Source: Dermatophilaceae bacterium Soc4.6 (GTDB taxonomy: Bacteria; Actinomycetota; Actinomycetes; Actinomycetales; Dermatophilaceae). From it: a stretch of DNA of 64,000 nucleotides. The stretch is taken from NCBI GenBank assembly GCA_039889245.1, contig JAZGVH010000002.1, positions 186,001 to 250,000 on the forward strand. The letters run 5' to 3'. A program made the translations under genes and the position numbers. Position 1 is the first letter of the stretch. Every line of letters begins with the position of its first letter. Positions 1 to 9,082 of this stretch are shown one piece after another. The notes below the pieces were generated by a model that saw only the letters and a program-made list of their open reading frames with translations, was not told the DNA's origin and ran no database searches.

Positions 1-101
1 CTCAACTCTAGGTGGGACCGTCTAGGCTCACGGTCACCGGGGTATGGAGCCCTGTGCAGTGGTCCGACCGATCGGGCTGCCCTAGGTCGAAGGAGTGTCT
101 C

Positions 102-278
102 GTGGAGTGGTGGGGCTGGCTCATCGTGGTCGTCGGGGTGATCGTCATCCTGGTCGGGCTCTTCGTCGGACTGCAGGCGCGACGGCGCCGCGGCGGGGTC
201 ATCGTCAACCCGGCCGCCGGGACCGGCTCCGATGCCGGCCAGGGACCGGGCGACGCAGGGGCAGGGGGCCCGGCATGA
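102..278 (+). CDS. small single-pass membrane protein
   Basis: A 58-residue protein starting at a GTG with a good AAGGAG ribosome binding site about 7 bases upstream. One hydrophobic helix spans about residues 5-22, followed by an RRRR-type basic stretch that should stay in the cytoplasm, then a Gly/Ala-rich tail. Its stop overlaps the ATG of the next gene (ATGA), so it is translationally coupled to the PRC-barrel pair that follows. I do not recognise a named family. The position suggests a membrane anchor or accessory for the PRC-barrel/DUF2254/CorA operon, but that is inference. Confidence 0.7.
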   Translation: MEWWGWLIVVVGVIVILVGLFVGLQARRRRGGVIVNPAAGTGSDAGQGPGDAGAGGPA

Positions 279-865
279 GTCGCCTGATGCGCACCTCCGA
301 GATCGCGAAACGTCCCGTCGTGACCCACGCCGGTGAGGACGTCGCGCAGGTCAAGGACATCGTCTTCGCAGCCAACGGCGGTCGGGTCGGCGGATTCACC
401 CTCGCCGGTCGCGGGCTGTTCTCCGGCCCCAAGAAGGAGGCTCTCGCCTGGGAGTCGGTCGGCTCCCTCGGGGCGGACGCCGTGATGATCGAGTCGGACG
501 AGGTGCTCGAGCCCTTCCAGAGCGTGCTCGACAAGTCAGCGAGCTCGGGTGGCTCGGGCGGCGACGTGCTCGGGTCGAAGGTGCTGACCGACGCCGGCAC
601 CGACCTCGGGGTGGTCGTCGACGTCGTCGTCGAGGTCGACGACGAGGCGCACCGGTGCGAGGTCATCGGCTACGAGATCGAGGCGTCCGAGGCCCTCGAG
701 ACCAAGGGCACGAAGGTGCTCATCCCCCTGCCGGCCACGCTGTCGGCCTCCAAGGAGTTCCTCATGGTCCCCGACAGTGCCCGCAACTTCGTCGGTCGCG
801 ACCTGGCGGGCTTCGGCGCCTCGGTCGCCGCCTTCCGAGCCCAGCTCGAAGGGGGCGAGGCCTGA
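275..865 (+). CDS. PRC-barrel domain protein
   Basis: A 196-residue soluble protein. Residues about 1-80 (MSRLMRTSEIAKRPVVTHAG onward, then AQVKDIVF) have the PRC-barrel pattern of short beta strands, and a second, related unit lies after a Gly/Ser linker near residue 95 (GDVLGSKVLTDAGTDLGVV). PRC-barrels are small beta-barrels first known from RimM and photosynthetic reaction centre H subunits, and they usually act as protein- or membrane-docking modules. The start overlaps the upstream stop, and its own stop overlaps the ATG of the next PRC-barrel gene, so the pair is made together. The biochemical role is unknown. Confidence 0.8.
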   Translation: MSRLMRTSEIAKRPVVTHAGEDVAQVKDIVFAANGGRVGGFTLAGRGLFSGPKKEALAWESVGSLGADAVMIESDEVLEPFQSVLDKSASSGGSGGDVLGSKVLTDAGTDLGVVVDVVVEVDDEAHRCEVIGYEIEASEALETKGTKVLIPLPATLSASKEFLMVPDSARNFVGRDLAGFGASVAAFRAQLEGGEA

Positions 866-1305
866 TGTTGTTCTCCGTCGCCAAGGGCCACAAGGTCGTC
901 TCCACCGACACCGCCGAGCAGGTCGGCAAGATCAAGGACGTCGTCGTCGACCCGGCCACCCACAGCGTGGTGGCCCTGCTGCTGAAGAAGGCCGACAACG
1001 GCTCGATCCTGAAGTGGTCGGACCTGACCGGCTTCGGCTCCGACGCCGCGACGGTCACCTCGGCCGCGCTGGTGGTCGAGGCCGACGACCAGGTCGACGC
1101 GCTGCGTGGCAAGGACCACGAGGTGCTCGGCAAGCGGGTGCTCGACACCCGCGGCGACGACCTCGGCACGGTCAAGGACCTCGACATCGACCCCACGACG
1201 GGGGCGATCACGTCGATCGTGCTCGAGCGCCGGTCGGTGCCCGGGCCGATGCTCGTGGGGGTCGGCTCCTATGCCGTGGTGGTCGCGCACGCCACCACGT
1301 CCTGA
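865..1305 (+). CDS. PRC-barrel domain protein
   Basis: A 146-residue protein built of two PRC-barrel-like units, each with a GKIKDVVVDP or GTVKDLDIDP strand motif (about residues 23-32 and 98-107). It follows the preceding PRC-barrel gene with a TGATG overlap and is probably a diverged tandem duplicate of it. No catalytic motif is visible. It may form a heterodimer with its neighbour at the membrane, but this is inference from the coupling. Confidence 0.8.
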   Translation: MLFSVAKGHKVVSTDTAEQVGKIKDVVVDPATHSVVALLLKKADNGSILKWSDLTGFGSDAATVTSAALVVEADDQVDALRGKDHEVLGKRVLDTRGDDLGTVKDLDIDPTTGAITSIVLERRSVPGPMLVGVGSYAVVVAHATTS

Positions 1306-1336
1306 GCCCCGCCGACCGACCACCACCGAGGACGTG

Positions 1337-2716
1337 ATGACACACCGGCTCGCGACGATCGGCGATGCCGCGAGGTCGCGGCTGTGGCCCCTGCCCGTGC
1401 TCGCCATCGCGCTCGCCCTCATCCTGGGGGTGCTGCTGCCCGCCGTCGACACCCGGCTCGACGGCCCGGGCACCGGTGACCCGGGCGGGCTCCAGTCCCT
1501 GATCTTCGGCGGCGACGCTGACGCCGCTCGGACCGTCCTGTCGGCCGTCGCCGGCTCGCTGATCACCGTCACCTCGCTCACGTTCTCGCTGACCGTGGTG
1601 ACCCTCCAGCTGGCCAGCAGCCAGTTCTCACCGCGGCTGCTGCGCACCTTCACCGGCGACCTCTTCGTCCAGGGCACGCTGGGGGTCTTCCTGTCCACCT
1701 TCACCTACTCGCTCGTGGTCCTGCGCCGGGTGCGCACCTCGCACGGCGCCTCCTCCGAGTTCGTCCCCCGGCTCTCCGTCTCGTTCTCCTTCCTCCTCGG
1801 TGTGGCCAGCGTGGTCATGCTCGTGCTCTTCCTGGCCCACCTGACGGGTCAGATCCGACCCGAGACGATGCTGCGAGACGTCCACTCCGACGCCCGGTCC
1901 GTGCTGGAGGGCATCCGGAGTCGCCAGGCAGGTGCGCAGGCCCCTCGCCGGATCCCCGTCGAGCGACTGCCGCAGGTACCCCCCGAAGCGCGCAGGCTCC
2001 TCGCCCCGCAGTCAGGCTTCATCACCAGCATCGACACCTCGGTCCTGCTGCGTCGCTGCACCGAGGTCGGCCTCGTGTGCCTCGTCGAGCGACCCATCGG
2101 TCGATCGGTCGTCGAGGGCACCCCCATCGGCTGGGTGTGGGCATCGAGCGCTCCGGCGCCCAGCGACCTGGAGGCGATCGCCACAGCCCTGGCGTCCGAC
2201 GGCGTGCAGACCGGTTACGAGCGCACCGCCGTCGACGACATCGGCTACGGCCTGCGTCAGCTCACCGACGTAGCGGCCAAGGCCCTGTCCCCCGGGATCA
2301 ACGACCCCACCACGGCGGTCCACGCCCTCGGCCACATCTCGGCGCTGCTGTGCGAGCTGTCCAGCCTCGACCTCGACCCCGTCGTCGCCCACGACGACGA
2401 CGGCATCCTGCGCACCGTGCTCCTGCAGGAGTCCTTCGCGAGGCTCGTCGACGAGGCCCTCACCCAGCTGCGCCGGTATGGCGCCGGCGACCCCCAGGTG
2501 ATGTCGCGCCTGGCCCAGCTCCTCGACGAGATCGCCTACCGGTGCGCACCCGGCCAGCGTGAGGTCGTGCGCGGTCAGGTCGGCCGGCTGCGCGCGACGG
2601 TCGCCGCCCAGGACTTCGACGACACCGAGCGGGCCCAGCTCGAGCTCGCCCTGGCGGGTGTCGGACACATCCTCGACGCCCGCGGAGGGGCCAATGGTGG
2701 TGGACTGACCACGTGA
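1337..2716 (+). CDS. DUF2254 family membrane protein
   Basis: A 459-residue protein with four predicted membrane segments in the first 170 residues (about 17-36, 63-90, 108-128, 145-168), followed by a long cytoplasmic domain containing GYGLRQLTDVAAKALSPGIN near residue 310. This layout and that motif are typical of the DUF2254 family of predicted membrane proteins, whose function is not established. The ATG is preceded by GAGGAC. The gene sits 31 bases after the PRC-barrel gene, and its stop overlaps the GTG start of the CorA gene (GTGA), implying co-translation with an ion channel and perhaps a shared role in ion or envelope homeostasis. Confidence 0.8.
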   Translation: MTHRLATIGDAARSRLWPLPVLAIALALILGVLLPAVDTRLDGPGTGDPGGLQSLIFGGDADAARTVLSAVAGSLITVTSLTFSLTVVTLQLASSQFSPRLLRTFTGDLFVQGTLGVFLSTFTYSLVVLRRVRTSHGASSEFVPRLSVSFSFLLGVASVVMLVLFLAHLTGQIRPETMLRDVHSDARSVLEGIRSRQAGAQAPRRIPVERLPQVPPEARRLLAPQSGFITSIDTSVLLRRCTEVGLVCLVERPIGRSVVEGTPIGWVWASSAPAPSDLEAIATALASDGVQTGYERTAVDDIGYGLRQLTDVAAKALSPGINDPTTAVHALGHISALLCELSSLDLDPVVAHDDDGILRTVLLQESFARLVDEALTQLRRYGAGDPQVMSRLAQLLDEIAYRCAPGQREVVRGQVGRLRATVAAQDFDDTERAQLELALAGVGHILDARGGANGGGLTT

Positions 2717-3723
2717 TCGTCGACCAGGCCATCTACCGGGACGGTGTGCGGCAACCGTGCAGCGACCTGAGCGACTCGCTCGCGATGCTGCGCTACGACC
2801 ACACCGGCTTCCTCTGGATCGGGTTGAAGGACCCGACCGATGCCGAGTTCGACGTCGTCAACGACGAGCTCAAGCTGCACCCGCTCGCGGTCGAGGACGC
2901 AGTGCGCGGCAACCAGCGGGCCAAGATCGAGCACTATGACGACAGCCTCCTCATCGTCCTCAAGACCCTGCGATACGTCGAGGCGACCTCTGACGTCGAG
3001 ACCGGCGAGGTCATGGTCTTCCTCGGCGACCGCTTCGTCGTCACCGTGCGGCGTGGTGAGGCCAACCCGCTGCAGGAGGTGCGCCACCGGCTCGAGCTCT
3101 CTGAGGAGCACCTCGCCCTCGGGCCGGCCTCGGTGCTGCACGCGGTCATGGACTCCGTCGTCGACAACTACATCCGGGTCGACGGCGAGATCCTCATCGA
3201 CCTCGAGGAGATCGAGCGCTCGGTCTTCGGCGGCTCCCGCGACGTCGACGCGACGGCCATCTACCGGCTCAAGCGCGAGGTGCTCGAGATCCGTCGCGCG
3301 ACGGGCCCGCTGGCCGAGGCGATGACCCGGCTGTTCCAGCCGCCGCACAGGACCCTCCTCGAGGCCGACGACCACGAGACCCTCGCGTTCTTCCGCGACG
3401 TGCAGGATCACCTGCTGCGCGTGAACGACCACGTCGAGTCGTACGACCGCTTGCTCACCGACATCCTCAGTGCGCACCTGGCCCAGATCTCGGTGCAGCA
3501 GAACGACGACATGCGCCGCATCTCGGCCTGGGTCGCGATCGCGGCCGTGCCGACGATGATCGCCGGCATCTACGGCATGAACTTCCACTACATCCCCGAG
3601 CCCCAGGCCTCGCTGCGGGTCGAGGGCCGCGAGGTCTACTACGGCTACTTCGTCATCCTGCTCGTGATGCTCTCCTCCTGCCTCGGGCTCTACCGCGCGT
3701 TCAAGCGGTCACGCTGGTTGTAG
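2713..3723 (+). CDS. corA: CorA-type magnesium/cobalt channel
   Basis: A 336-residue protein of the CorA family, pentameric channels that admit Mg2+ and other divalent cations. A large cytoplasmic N-terminal domain is followed by two C-terminal membrane helices. The signature GMN tripeptide (IYGMNF, about residue 288) closes the first helix, and the short loop after it (HYIPEPQASL) is the periplasmic-side loop. The length fits the family. The start is a GTG overlapping the stop of the DUF2254 gene, and it is the last gene of the operon that begins near position 102. Confidence 0.92.
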   Translation: MIVDQAIYRDGVRQPCSDLSDSLAMLRYDHTGFLWIGLKDPTDAEFDVVNDELKLHPLAVEDAVRGNQRAKIEHYDDSLLIVLKTLRYVEATSDVETGEVMVFLGDRFVVTVRRGEANPLQEVRHRLELSEEHLALGPASVLHAVMDSVVDNYIRVDGEILIDLEEIERSVFGGSRDVDATAIYRLKREVLEIRRATGPLAEAMTRLFQPPHRTLLEADDHETLAFFRDVQDHLLRVNDHVESYDRLLTDILSAHLAQISVQQNDDMRRISAWVAIAAVPTMIAGIYGMNFHYIPEPQASLRVEGREVYYGYFVILLVMLSSCLGLYRAFKRSRWL

Positions 3724-3758
3724 CCTGCCCTCACCGACCGTCATCCCGAGGAGCCTCC

Positions 3759-4220
3759 ATGTCTGCCCGTGTCTTCCCGTCGCTCGCCGACTTCCGCGCC
3801 GCCGCCGGCGAGGAGCTCGGCACCAGTGAGTGGCACCAGATCACACAGAGCCAGGTCGACACCTTCGCCGAGGCGACCGGCGACCACCAGTGGATCCACG
3901 TCGACCCCGAGCGGGCGAAGGCGGGCCCCTTCGGCGGCCCCATCGCCCACGGCTACCTCACGCTGTCGCTGCTCCCGATGCTGGGCAAGGAGTGCTACGA
4001 GGTGCAGGGGCTGGCCATGGGAGTCAACTACGGCGCCAACAAGATCCGCTTCCCGCACCCGGTGCCGGTCGGCTCGCGGCTGCGGGCGACGGCGACGCTC
4101 AAGGACGTCGCCGACATCGCCATCGGCACCCAGGCCACGATCGTCTTCGTCATCGACATCGAGGGCGCCCCGAAGCCGGCGTGCATCGCCGAGGTCATCT
4201 ACGTGATGGCCGCCGCCTGA
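3759..4220 (+). CDS. MaoC-family (R)-specific enoyl-CoA hydratase
   Basis: A 153-residue single hot-dog-fold protein. The hydratase motif FAEATGDHQWIHVDPERA (about residues 32-49) contains the Asp and His expected to activate water, and PIAHGYLTLSLLP follows. Proteins of this size hydrate trans-2-enoyl-CoA esters to (R)-3-hydroxyacyl-CoA. A GAGGAG ribosome binding site precedes the ATG. It is transcribed toward uppP, with only 7 bases between the two stops, so any terminator must lie inside coding sequence. The physiological acyl substrate cannot be told. Confidence 0.88.
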   Translation: MSARVFPSLADFRAAAGEELGTSEWHQITQSQVDTFAEATGDHQWIHVDPERAKAGPFGGPIAHGYLTLSLLPMLGKECYEVQGLAMGVNYGANKIRFPHPVPVGSRLRATATLKDVADIAIGTQATIVFVIDIEGAPKPACIAEVIYVMAAA

Positions 4221-4227
4221 CCGTGCG

Positions 4228-5127
4228 TCAGGTCGCGGTCATCGCCCCGGTGGCGAGCACCACGACCAGGACGAGACCCAGGACGACGCGGTACCAGACG
4301 AAGGCCTTGAGGCTGTGGCCGGCGACGAAGCGCAGCAGCCAGGCGATCGAGGCCAGGGCGACGACGAAGGCGACGACGATTCCGGCCGCCATCTGGCCCT
4401 TGCCGAGCCCTGACAGGTCGGTGGAGACGGCTTCGTAGAGGCCGGCTGCCGTCAGGGCCGGGATCGCCATGAAGAACGAGAGACGAGTGGCGGTCACCCG
4501 GTCGAGGCCTCGCAGCAGCCCCGCCGAGATCGTGGCGCCCGATCGAGAGACGCCCGGGACGAGCGAGAAGCACTGCACGAGACCGATGACCAGGCCGTCG
4601 AGCACGGTGACCTCGCCCTCGCCGCGCACCTGGGTGCCCTGGGCGAGGGCGGAGTGGCGGGTCTCGGCCACCCACATCACCGCACTCCACAGGATGAGGG
4701 CGGCAGCGATGACCCACAGGCTGCGCAGGCCGCCCGAGATGACGTCCTTCGCCGCGAAGCCGACGAGGGCGACCGGCACCGAGCCGATGATCACCGCCCA
4801 GGCGAGCGAGTAGTCGTGGTGGGTGCGAGCCTCCGCAGAGACCAGTCCTCGGAACCAGGCACCGAGCAGCCGCACGATGTCACGGAAGAAGTAGAGGATG
4901 GTCGCGGCGATCGCCCCGAGCTGGATGATCGCGGTGTAGGCGGTGACGGCGGCGTCGTCGACCTTCAGGCCGAGCAGCTTCTCGGTGATAGTGAGGTGCC
5001 CGGTGGACGAGACCGGGAGGTACTCCGTCAGGCCCTCGACGACGCCGAGGATCAGGGCTGAGACGTAGGACAGGTCGCTCACGAGGAAGGGTTCGCTCTC
5101 GGTCAGAGGGTGGTGAAGACGGCCCAT
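4228..5127 (-). CDS. uppP: undecaprenyl-diphosphatase (UppP/BacA)
   Basis: A 299-residue polytopic membrane enzyme that dephosphorylates undecaprenyl pyrophosphate to recycle the lipid carrier for cell-wall synthesis, and confers some bacitracin tolerance. The two active-site motifs are present: VEGLTEYLPVSSTGHL near residue 30 and PGVSRSGATISAGLLRG near residue 190. The assigned ATG has GGAGG directly abutting it, which is unusually close. A GTG 15 codons downstream (VSDLSYVSAL) is an alternative start that would match shorter family members. Confidence 0.93.
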   Translation of the reverse strand: MGRLHHPLTESEPFLVSDLSYVSALILGVVEGLTEYLPVSSTGHLTITEKLLGLKVDDAAVTAYTAIIQLGAIAATILYFFRDIVRLLGAWFRGLVSAEARTHHDYSLAWAVIIGSVPVALVGFAAKDVISGGLRSLWVIAAALILWSAVMWVAETRHSALAQGTQVRGEGEVTVLDGLVIGLVQCFSLVPGVSRSGATISAGLLRGLDRVTATRLSFFMAIPALTAAGLYEAVSTDLSGLGKGQMAAGIVVAFVVALASIAWLLRFVAGHSLKAFVWYRVVLGLVLVVVLATGAMTAT

Positions 5128-5223
5128 CCTCCCGTATGACGACCTGCCCTGGCGGCCGATCAGGGCCAGGCAACCCTGAGAGTTTGCCCAACCGCCCCCA
5201 CCGTGACCCTCACGGACCGTCGG

Positions 5224-6273
5224 TCAGGGCATCAGCTCGGCCATCGTGCGCACCATCTCGAGACGTTCGTCGAGCGTGGGCGCCATGCTCGAGACCGACA
5301 GCGTGGTGACGCCCGCCTCGGCATACCGCTGCAGGCGGTCCTTGATGCGGTCCTTCGGCCCCAGCAGGGCGGTCGAGTCGAGGAACTCCATGGGCACGGC
5401 CGCCGCGGCGTCGCGGTGCCTGCGCTCGAGGTAGAGGTCCTGCACCTCCTTGGCGGCCTCGTCGAAGCCCATGCGGACGGCCAGCTGGTTGTAGAAGTTC
5501 TTGTCGCGGGACCCCATACCTCCGACGTAGAGCGCGGCATGGTCCCGCACCTGGTCGGCGCACGCGGCGACGTCGTCGCCGATGACGACGGGCACGGTCG
5601 GGGCGATGTCGAAGCCGGCGAGCGGGTCGCCGCCGTCAGTACCCTTGCCCCCGCGGCGGGCACCGCTGCGCACCGACTCCACGAGCTCACCCGAGTGCTC
5701 CGGGCTGAAGAAGATGGCCAGCCAGCCGTCGGCGATCTCACCGGCCAGCTCGAGGTTCTTCGGCCCGACCGAGGCGAGGTAGACCGGGATCTGCTCGCGC
5801 ACGGGGTGCACCGTCAGGCGCAGGGCCTTGCCGGGGCCATCAGGCAGCGGCAGCGTGAAGTGCTTGCCGTCGTAGGCCACCTTGTCGCGACGCAGCGCCA
5901 TCTTGACGATGTCGACGTACTCCCGGGTACGCCCGAGCGGTGAGGCGAAGGGCACGCCGTGCCAGCCCTCGCTCACCTGCGGGCCCGACACACCCAGACC
6001 GAGGCGGAAGCGGCCACCCGACAGGGTGTCGAGGGTGGCCGCGGTCATGGCCGTCATGGCGGGCGTCCGAGCCGGGATCTGCATCACGGCCGCACCGATG
6101 CCGATCTGCTCGGTCTTGGCTCCGACCCAGGACAGCACGGTCGGGGCGTCGGAGCCGTAGGCCTCCGCCACCCAGGCCACGCTGTAGCCGAGGCGGTCAG
6201 CCTCTTGGGCGAGCACGATGTTGTCGGCGTCGTTGCCGGCACCCCAGTAGCCGAGGTTGATTCCCAGTCGCAT
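5224..6273 (-). CDS. LLM-class F420-dependent oxidoreductase
   Basis: A 349-residue luciferase-like TIM-barrel protein. It begins with MRLGINLGYWGAG, and the middle has GRFRLGLGVSGPQVSEGWHG, the usual flavin/F420-binding landmark of the family. Close relatives in mycobacteria and other actinobacteria are predicted to use coenzyme F420, though the substrate is generally unknown. I chose the ATG at this position because the fold starts there and a TAGCCT -10 box lies just upstream, giving a leaderless message. The longer upstream reading frame has no family similarity. It is divergent from an aldo/keto reductase gene. Confidence 0.88.
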   Translation of the reverse strand: MRLGINLGYWGAGNDADNIVLAQEADRLGYSVAWVAEAYGSDAPTVLSWVGAKTEQIGIGAAVMQIPARTPAMTAMTAATLDTLSGGRFRLGLGVSGPQVSEGWHGVPFASPLGRTREYVDIVKMALRRDKVAYDGKHFTLPLPDGPGKALRLTVHPVREQIPVYLASVGPKNLELAGEIADGWLAIFFSPEHSGELVESVRSGARRGGKGTDGGDPLAGFDIAPTVPVVIGDDVAACADQVRDHAALYVGGMGSRDKNFYNQLAVRMGFDEAAKEVQDLYLERRHRDAAAAVPMEFLDSTALLGPKDRIKDRLQRYAEAGVTTLSVSSMAPTLDERLEMVRTMAELMP

Positions 6274-6278
6274 GCCTC

Positions 6279-6329
6279 GCAGGCTATCCGGCGGGGCACA
6301 CGAGGCACGAGGGCGGTGGGGACTAGCCT
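6279..6329. promoter_or_regulatory. back-to-back leaderless promoters, two TAGCCT boxes
   Basis: Reading the minus strand, TAGCCT (6279-6284) lies 5 bases before the LLM ATG. Reading the plus strand, TAGCCT (6324-6329) lies 8 bases before the aldo/keto reductase ATG. Both fit the TAnnnT -10 consensus of actinobacterial housekeeping sigma factors. The plus-strand gene also has GGAG between the box and the ATG. Confidence 0.5.
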
Positions 6330-6337
6330 TCGGAGAC

Positions 6338-7276
6338 ATGCGCCACAGACACCTCGGACGGTCGGGCCTGCGGGTGTCCCGTCTCGCCCTCGGCACGATG
6401 ACCTGGGGGTCGGGAGTCGACCACGAGGGTGCGCGTGACCAGCTGGCCCTCTTCGTCGAGGCCGGCGGCACCCTGCTCGACACGGCCTACGGGTATGCCG
6501 GGGGCGCCTCCGAGGAGATCATCGGCACCCTGCTCGGCGACGTCGTCGCCCGCGACGACGTGGTGCTGTGCACCAAGAGCGGGATCTCGAGGCAGGGTGA
6601 CGACCGGGTCGTCGACACCTCCCGGCGCGCCCTGGTGCGTCAGCTCGACGCGTCGCTCGAGCGGCTGGGCACCGACCACGTCGACCTGTGGCTGGTACAC
6701 GCCTGGAGCGACGAGACGCCCCTCGACGAGACCCTGTCGGCCCTCGCGCAGGCCGTCAGCAGCGGCCGGGCCACCTACGTCGGGGTCTCGAACTACTCCG
6801 GCTGGCAGACCGCGAGAGCGCTGACGCTGCTGGAGCAGGAGCGAGTGTCGTTGGTGGCCAACCAGACCCACTACTCCCTGCTCCACCGGGTGCCGGAGGA
6901 CGAGCTGGTCCCGGCGGCCCTGGCCCTGGGCTTCGGACTCCTGCCGTGGTCACCCCTCGGCCGGGGTGTGCTCTCCGGGAAGTACCGCAGCGGGGTGCCG
7001 AGCGACTCGCGCGCCGGGTCGCGCGACTTCCCCCACTTCGCCGAGCGCTACCTCGACGAGCGGTCGATGACGATCACGGAGGCCGTGGTGACCGCGGCGC
7101 GGGGGCTGCAGGTCAGCCCCGCCGAGGTCGCGCTGGCCTGGGTGCGTGACCGGCCCGGCGTCACGGCCCCGGTGCTCGGGGCCCGCACGCTGCCGCAGCT
7201 GCGCACCGCCCTCGCGAGCGAGGACCTCGAGCTGCCGCCCGAGATCGTCGAGGCGCTCGACGAGGTCTCGGACTGA
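6338..7276 (+). CDS. aldo/keto reductase
   Basis: A 312-residue (alpha/beta)8 NADPH-dependent reductase. The catalytic tetrad is visible as Asp48 and Tyr53 in LLDTAYGY, Lys80 in LCTKSG and His121 in LWLVHAW. The C-terminal cofactor region has PVLGARTLPQL. The family reduces aldehydes and ketones to alcohols, and the cellular substrate cannot be predicted. The start was placed at the ATG with GGAG 4 bases upstream, just after a TAGCCT -10 box, because the family N-terminus MRHRHLGRSGLRVSRLALGT begins there. Confidence 0.9.
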   Translation: MRHRHLGRSGLRVSRLALGTMTWGSGVDHEGARDQLALFVEAGGTLLDTAYGYAGGASEEIIGTLLGDVVARDDVVLCTKSGISRQGDDRVVDTSRRALVRQLDASLERLGTDHVDLWLVHAWSDETPLDETLSALAQAVSSGRATYVGVSNYSGWQTARALTLLEQERVSLVANQTHYSLLHRVPEDELVPAALALGFGLLPWSPLGRGVLSGKYRSGVPSDSRAGSRDFPHFAERYLDERSMTITEAVVTAARGLQVSPAEVALAWVRDRPGVTAPVLGARTLPQLRTALASEDLELPPEIVEALDEVSD

Positions 7277-7277
7277 C

Positions 7278-7327
7278 CCTGCGTCCGCGTCGAGGAGGGC
7301 AAGGACCCACCGGGCGACGGACGCAGG
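7278..7327. terminator. inverted repeat between convergent genes
   Basis: CCTGCGTCCG (7278-7287) and CGGACGCAGG (7318-7327) are perfect 10-base inverted arms around a 30-base loop. They sit just after the aldo/keto reductase stop and before the stop of the oppositely directed esterase. A bidirectional terminator is plausible from the position, but there is no U-tract and the loop is long. Confidence 0.35.
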
Positions 7328-7344
7328 CCGGGGTGGGCCACAGG

Positions 7345-8271
7345 TCAGGGGCCGAAGGCCCCGGTGGAGGTGCCGAGGGCGTCGCTCAGGCGGGCGACGA
7401 CGAGGTCGAGCACCCAGCGGGCCTGCGTGCGGTCCTCGGCGACCATGACGTAGTGGTCTCGGTGGGGCACCACGTGGTGGGTGACGGTGACCCCGTCGTC
7501 GGCGAGGCGGGCCGCAAACACGTCGCCCTCGCTGCGCAGCACGTCGTACTCCGCCGTGACCACCAGGGTCGGTGACAGACCCGTCAACGAGGGGGCCAGC
7601 AGGGGTGAGGCATAGGGTTCGGTCCGCCGTGAGACGTCACGGAAGTACGTCGTGCGCACGAGATCGAGCAGACGGGCGTCGACCATCGGGTGGGCGATGG
7701 TCGCTCGCTTGGCCGAGCCGGGCTCGTGCACGTCGAGCGCCGGCACGACCAGCACGACGTAGGCCGGGTCGAACGTCCCCCGGTCACGGGCCTGGAGGGC
7801 GGTGGAGGCCGCGAGGTTCCCCCCGGCGCTGAAGCCGCTGAGGGCCAGCCGCGACCCGTCGAGCCCCAGCTCGTGGCCGTGCACGGCGAACCACGCGGCC
7901 ACGTCGTGGGCCTGGTGCTGGGCCACCGGATAGGCCCGCTGGGGCGCGACGTCGTAGTCGACCGAGACCACGGCGGCCCCGACCTCGGCGGCGAGGAGTC
8001 GGGTGTAGAACGCGTCCATCTCGGGATGGCGCATGATGAACGCGCCCCCGTGCAGGTGCACCACCACGGGCGCAGGCCCCGTCCCGACGCCCTCGGGGGG
8101 CCGCTGCACGGTGCAGCGGACCCGCCCGTGCCTCGTCGGCACGGTGACGCGCTGCGGGCGCGGCAGGCGCGTGCCTGCCTCAGCGGTGAAGTCGAGGCCC
8201 CGGCCGTAGTCGACGGTGTATCGCGCCGAGCGCTGCATCAGCCACGCCGTGACGGCGACTCCAGGACCCAT
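7345..8271 (-). CDS. alpha/beta-hydrolase, HSL-type esterase
   Basis: A 308-residue esterase or lipase of the hormone-sensitive-lipase group. The oxyanion-hole motif HGGAF is at residues 74-78 and the nucleophile elbow GFSAG places Ser148. The likely acid is Asp243 (TAEYDVLRSEGD) and the likely base is His273 (PHRDHYV). Such enzymes cleave short-chain acyl esters. It is monocistronic and convergent with the aldo/keto reductase. No signal peptide is visible, so it is probably cytoplasmic. Confidence 0.88.
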   Translation of the reverse strand: MGPGVAVTAWLMQRSARYTVDYGRGLDFTAEAGTRLPRPQRVTVPTRHGRVRCTVQRPPEGVGTGPAPVVVHLHGGAFIMRHPEMDAFYTRLLAAEVGAAVVSVDYDVAPQRAYPVAQHQAHDVAAWFAVHGHELGLDGSRLALSGFSAGGNLAASTALQARDRGTFDPAYVVLVVPALDVHEPGSAKRATIAHPMVDARLLDLVRTTYFRDVSRRTEPYASPLLAPSLTGLSPTLVVTAEYDVLRSEGDVFAARLADDGVTVTHHVVPHRDHYVMVAEDRTQARWVLDLVVARLSDALGTSTGAFGP

Positions 8272-8313
8272 GCACGGTGTTCGGCACCGACGCCCCCGCC
8301 GATGGGGCGCCGG

Positions 8314-8796
<483 letters not shown>

Positions 8797-8835
8797 GTGA
8801 CGACCGTATCGCCCCATGGGTGAGAATGGCTCCTG

Positions 8836-9021
8836 ATGATCGAGTACGAGTACCGCGTCCTGACCTTCTCGCGCGACCTGACCCGGGCCGAGGTGCGGCG
8901 TGCGCTGGTGGACCACGCCGAGTACGGGCAGTGGGAGCTGGCGCGCACGGTCACCTACCTCGGCGGGCTCCGTAAGGCATGGCTGCGCCGCAAGATCATC
9001 CGCGTCCGGCGCACGGCCTGA
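8836..9021 (+). CDS. DUF5703 family protein
   Basis: A 61-residue basic protein, MIEYEYRVLTFSRDLTRAEV onward, ending LRRKIIRVRRTA. I recognise it as the small DUF5703 family, conserved in actinobacteria beside an M20 metallopeptidase, which is also the case here. No function is known. It is divergent from the poly-aspartate gene with only 39 bases between the two starts, so the two promoters overlap. Confidence 0.75.
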   Translation: MIEYEYRVLTFSRDLTRAEVRRALVDHAEYGQWELARTVTYLGGLRKAWLRRKIIRVRRTA

Positions 9022-9082
9022 GCCGCCACTGCGTCCGTGCGGCGGCGGCCTCAAACCCCCGTCGACGCGGACGTAACGCGGG

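Noticed and set aside
9025-9082. Second copy of the CTGCGTCCG inverted repeat seen at 7278-7327, as a REP family
   Set aside because: CTGCGTCCG and GCGGACG occur between the DUF5703 and M20 genes, but the arms are imperfect and two sites do not make a repeat family.
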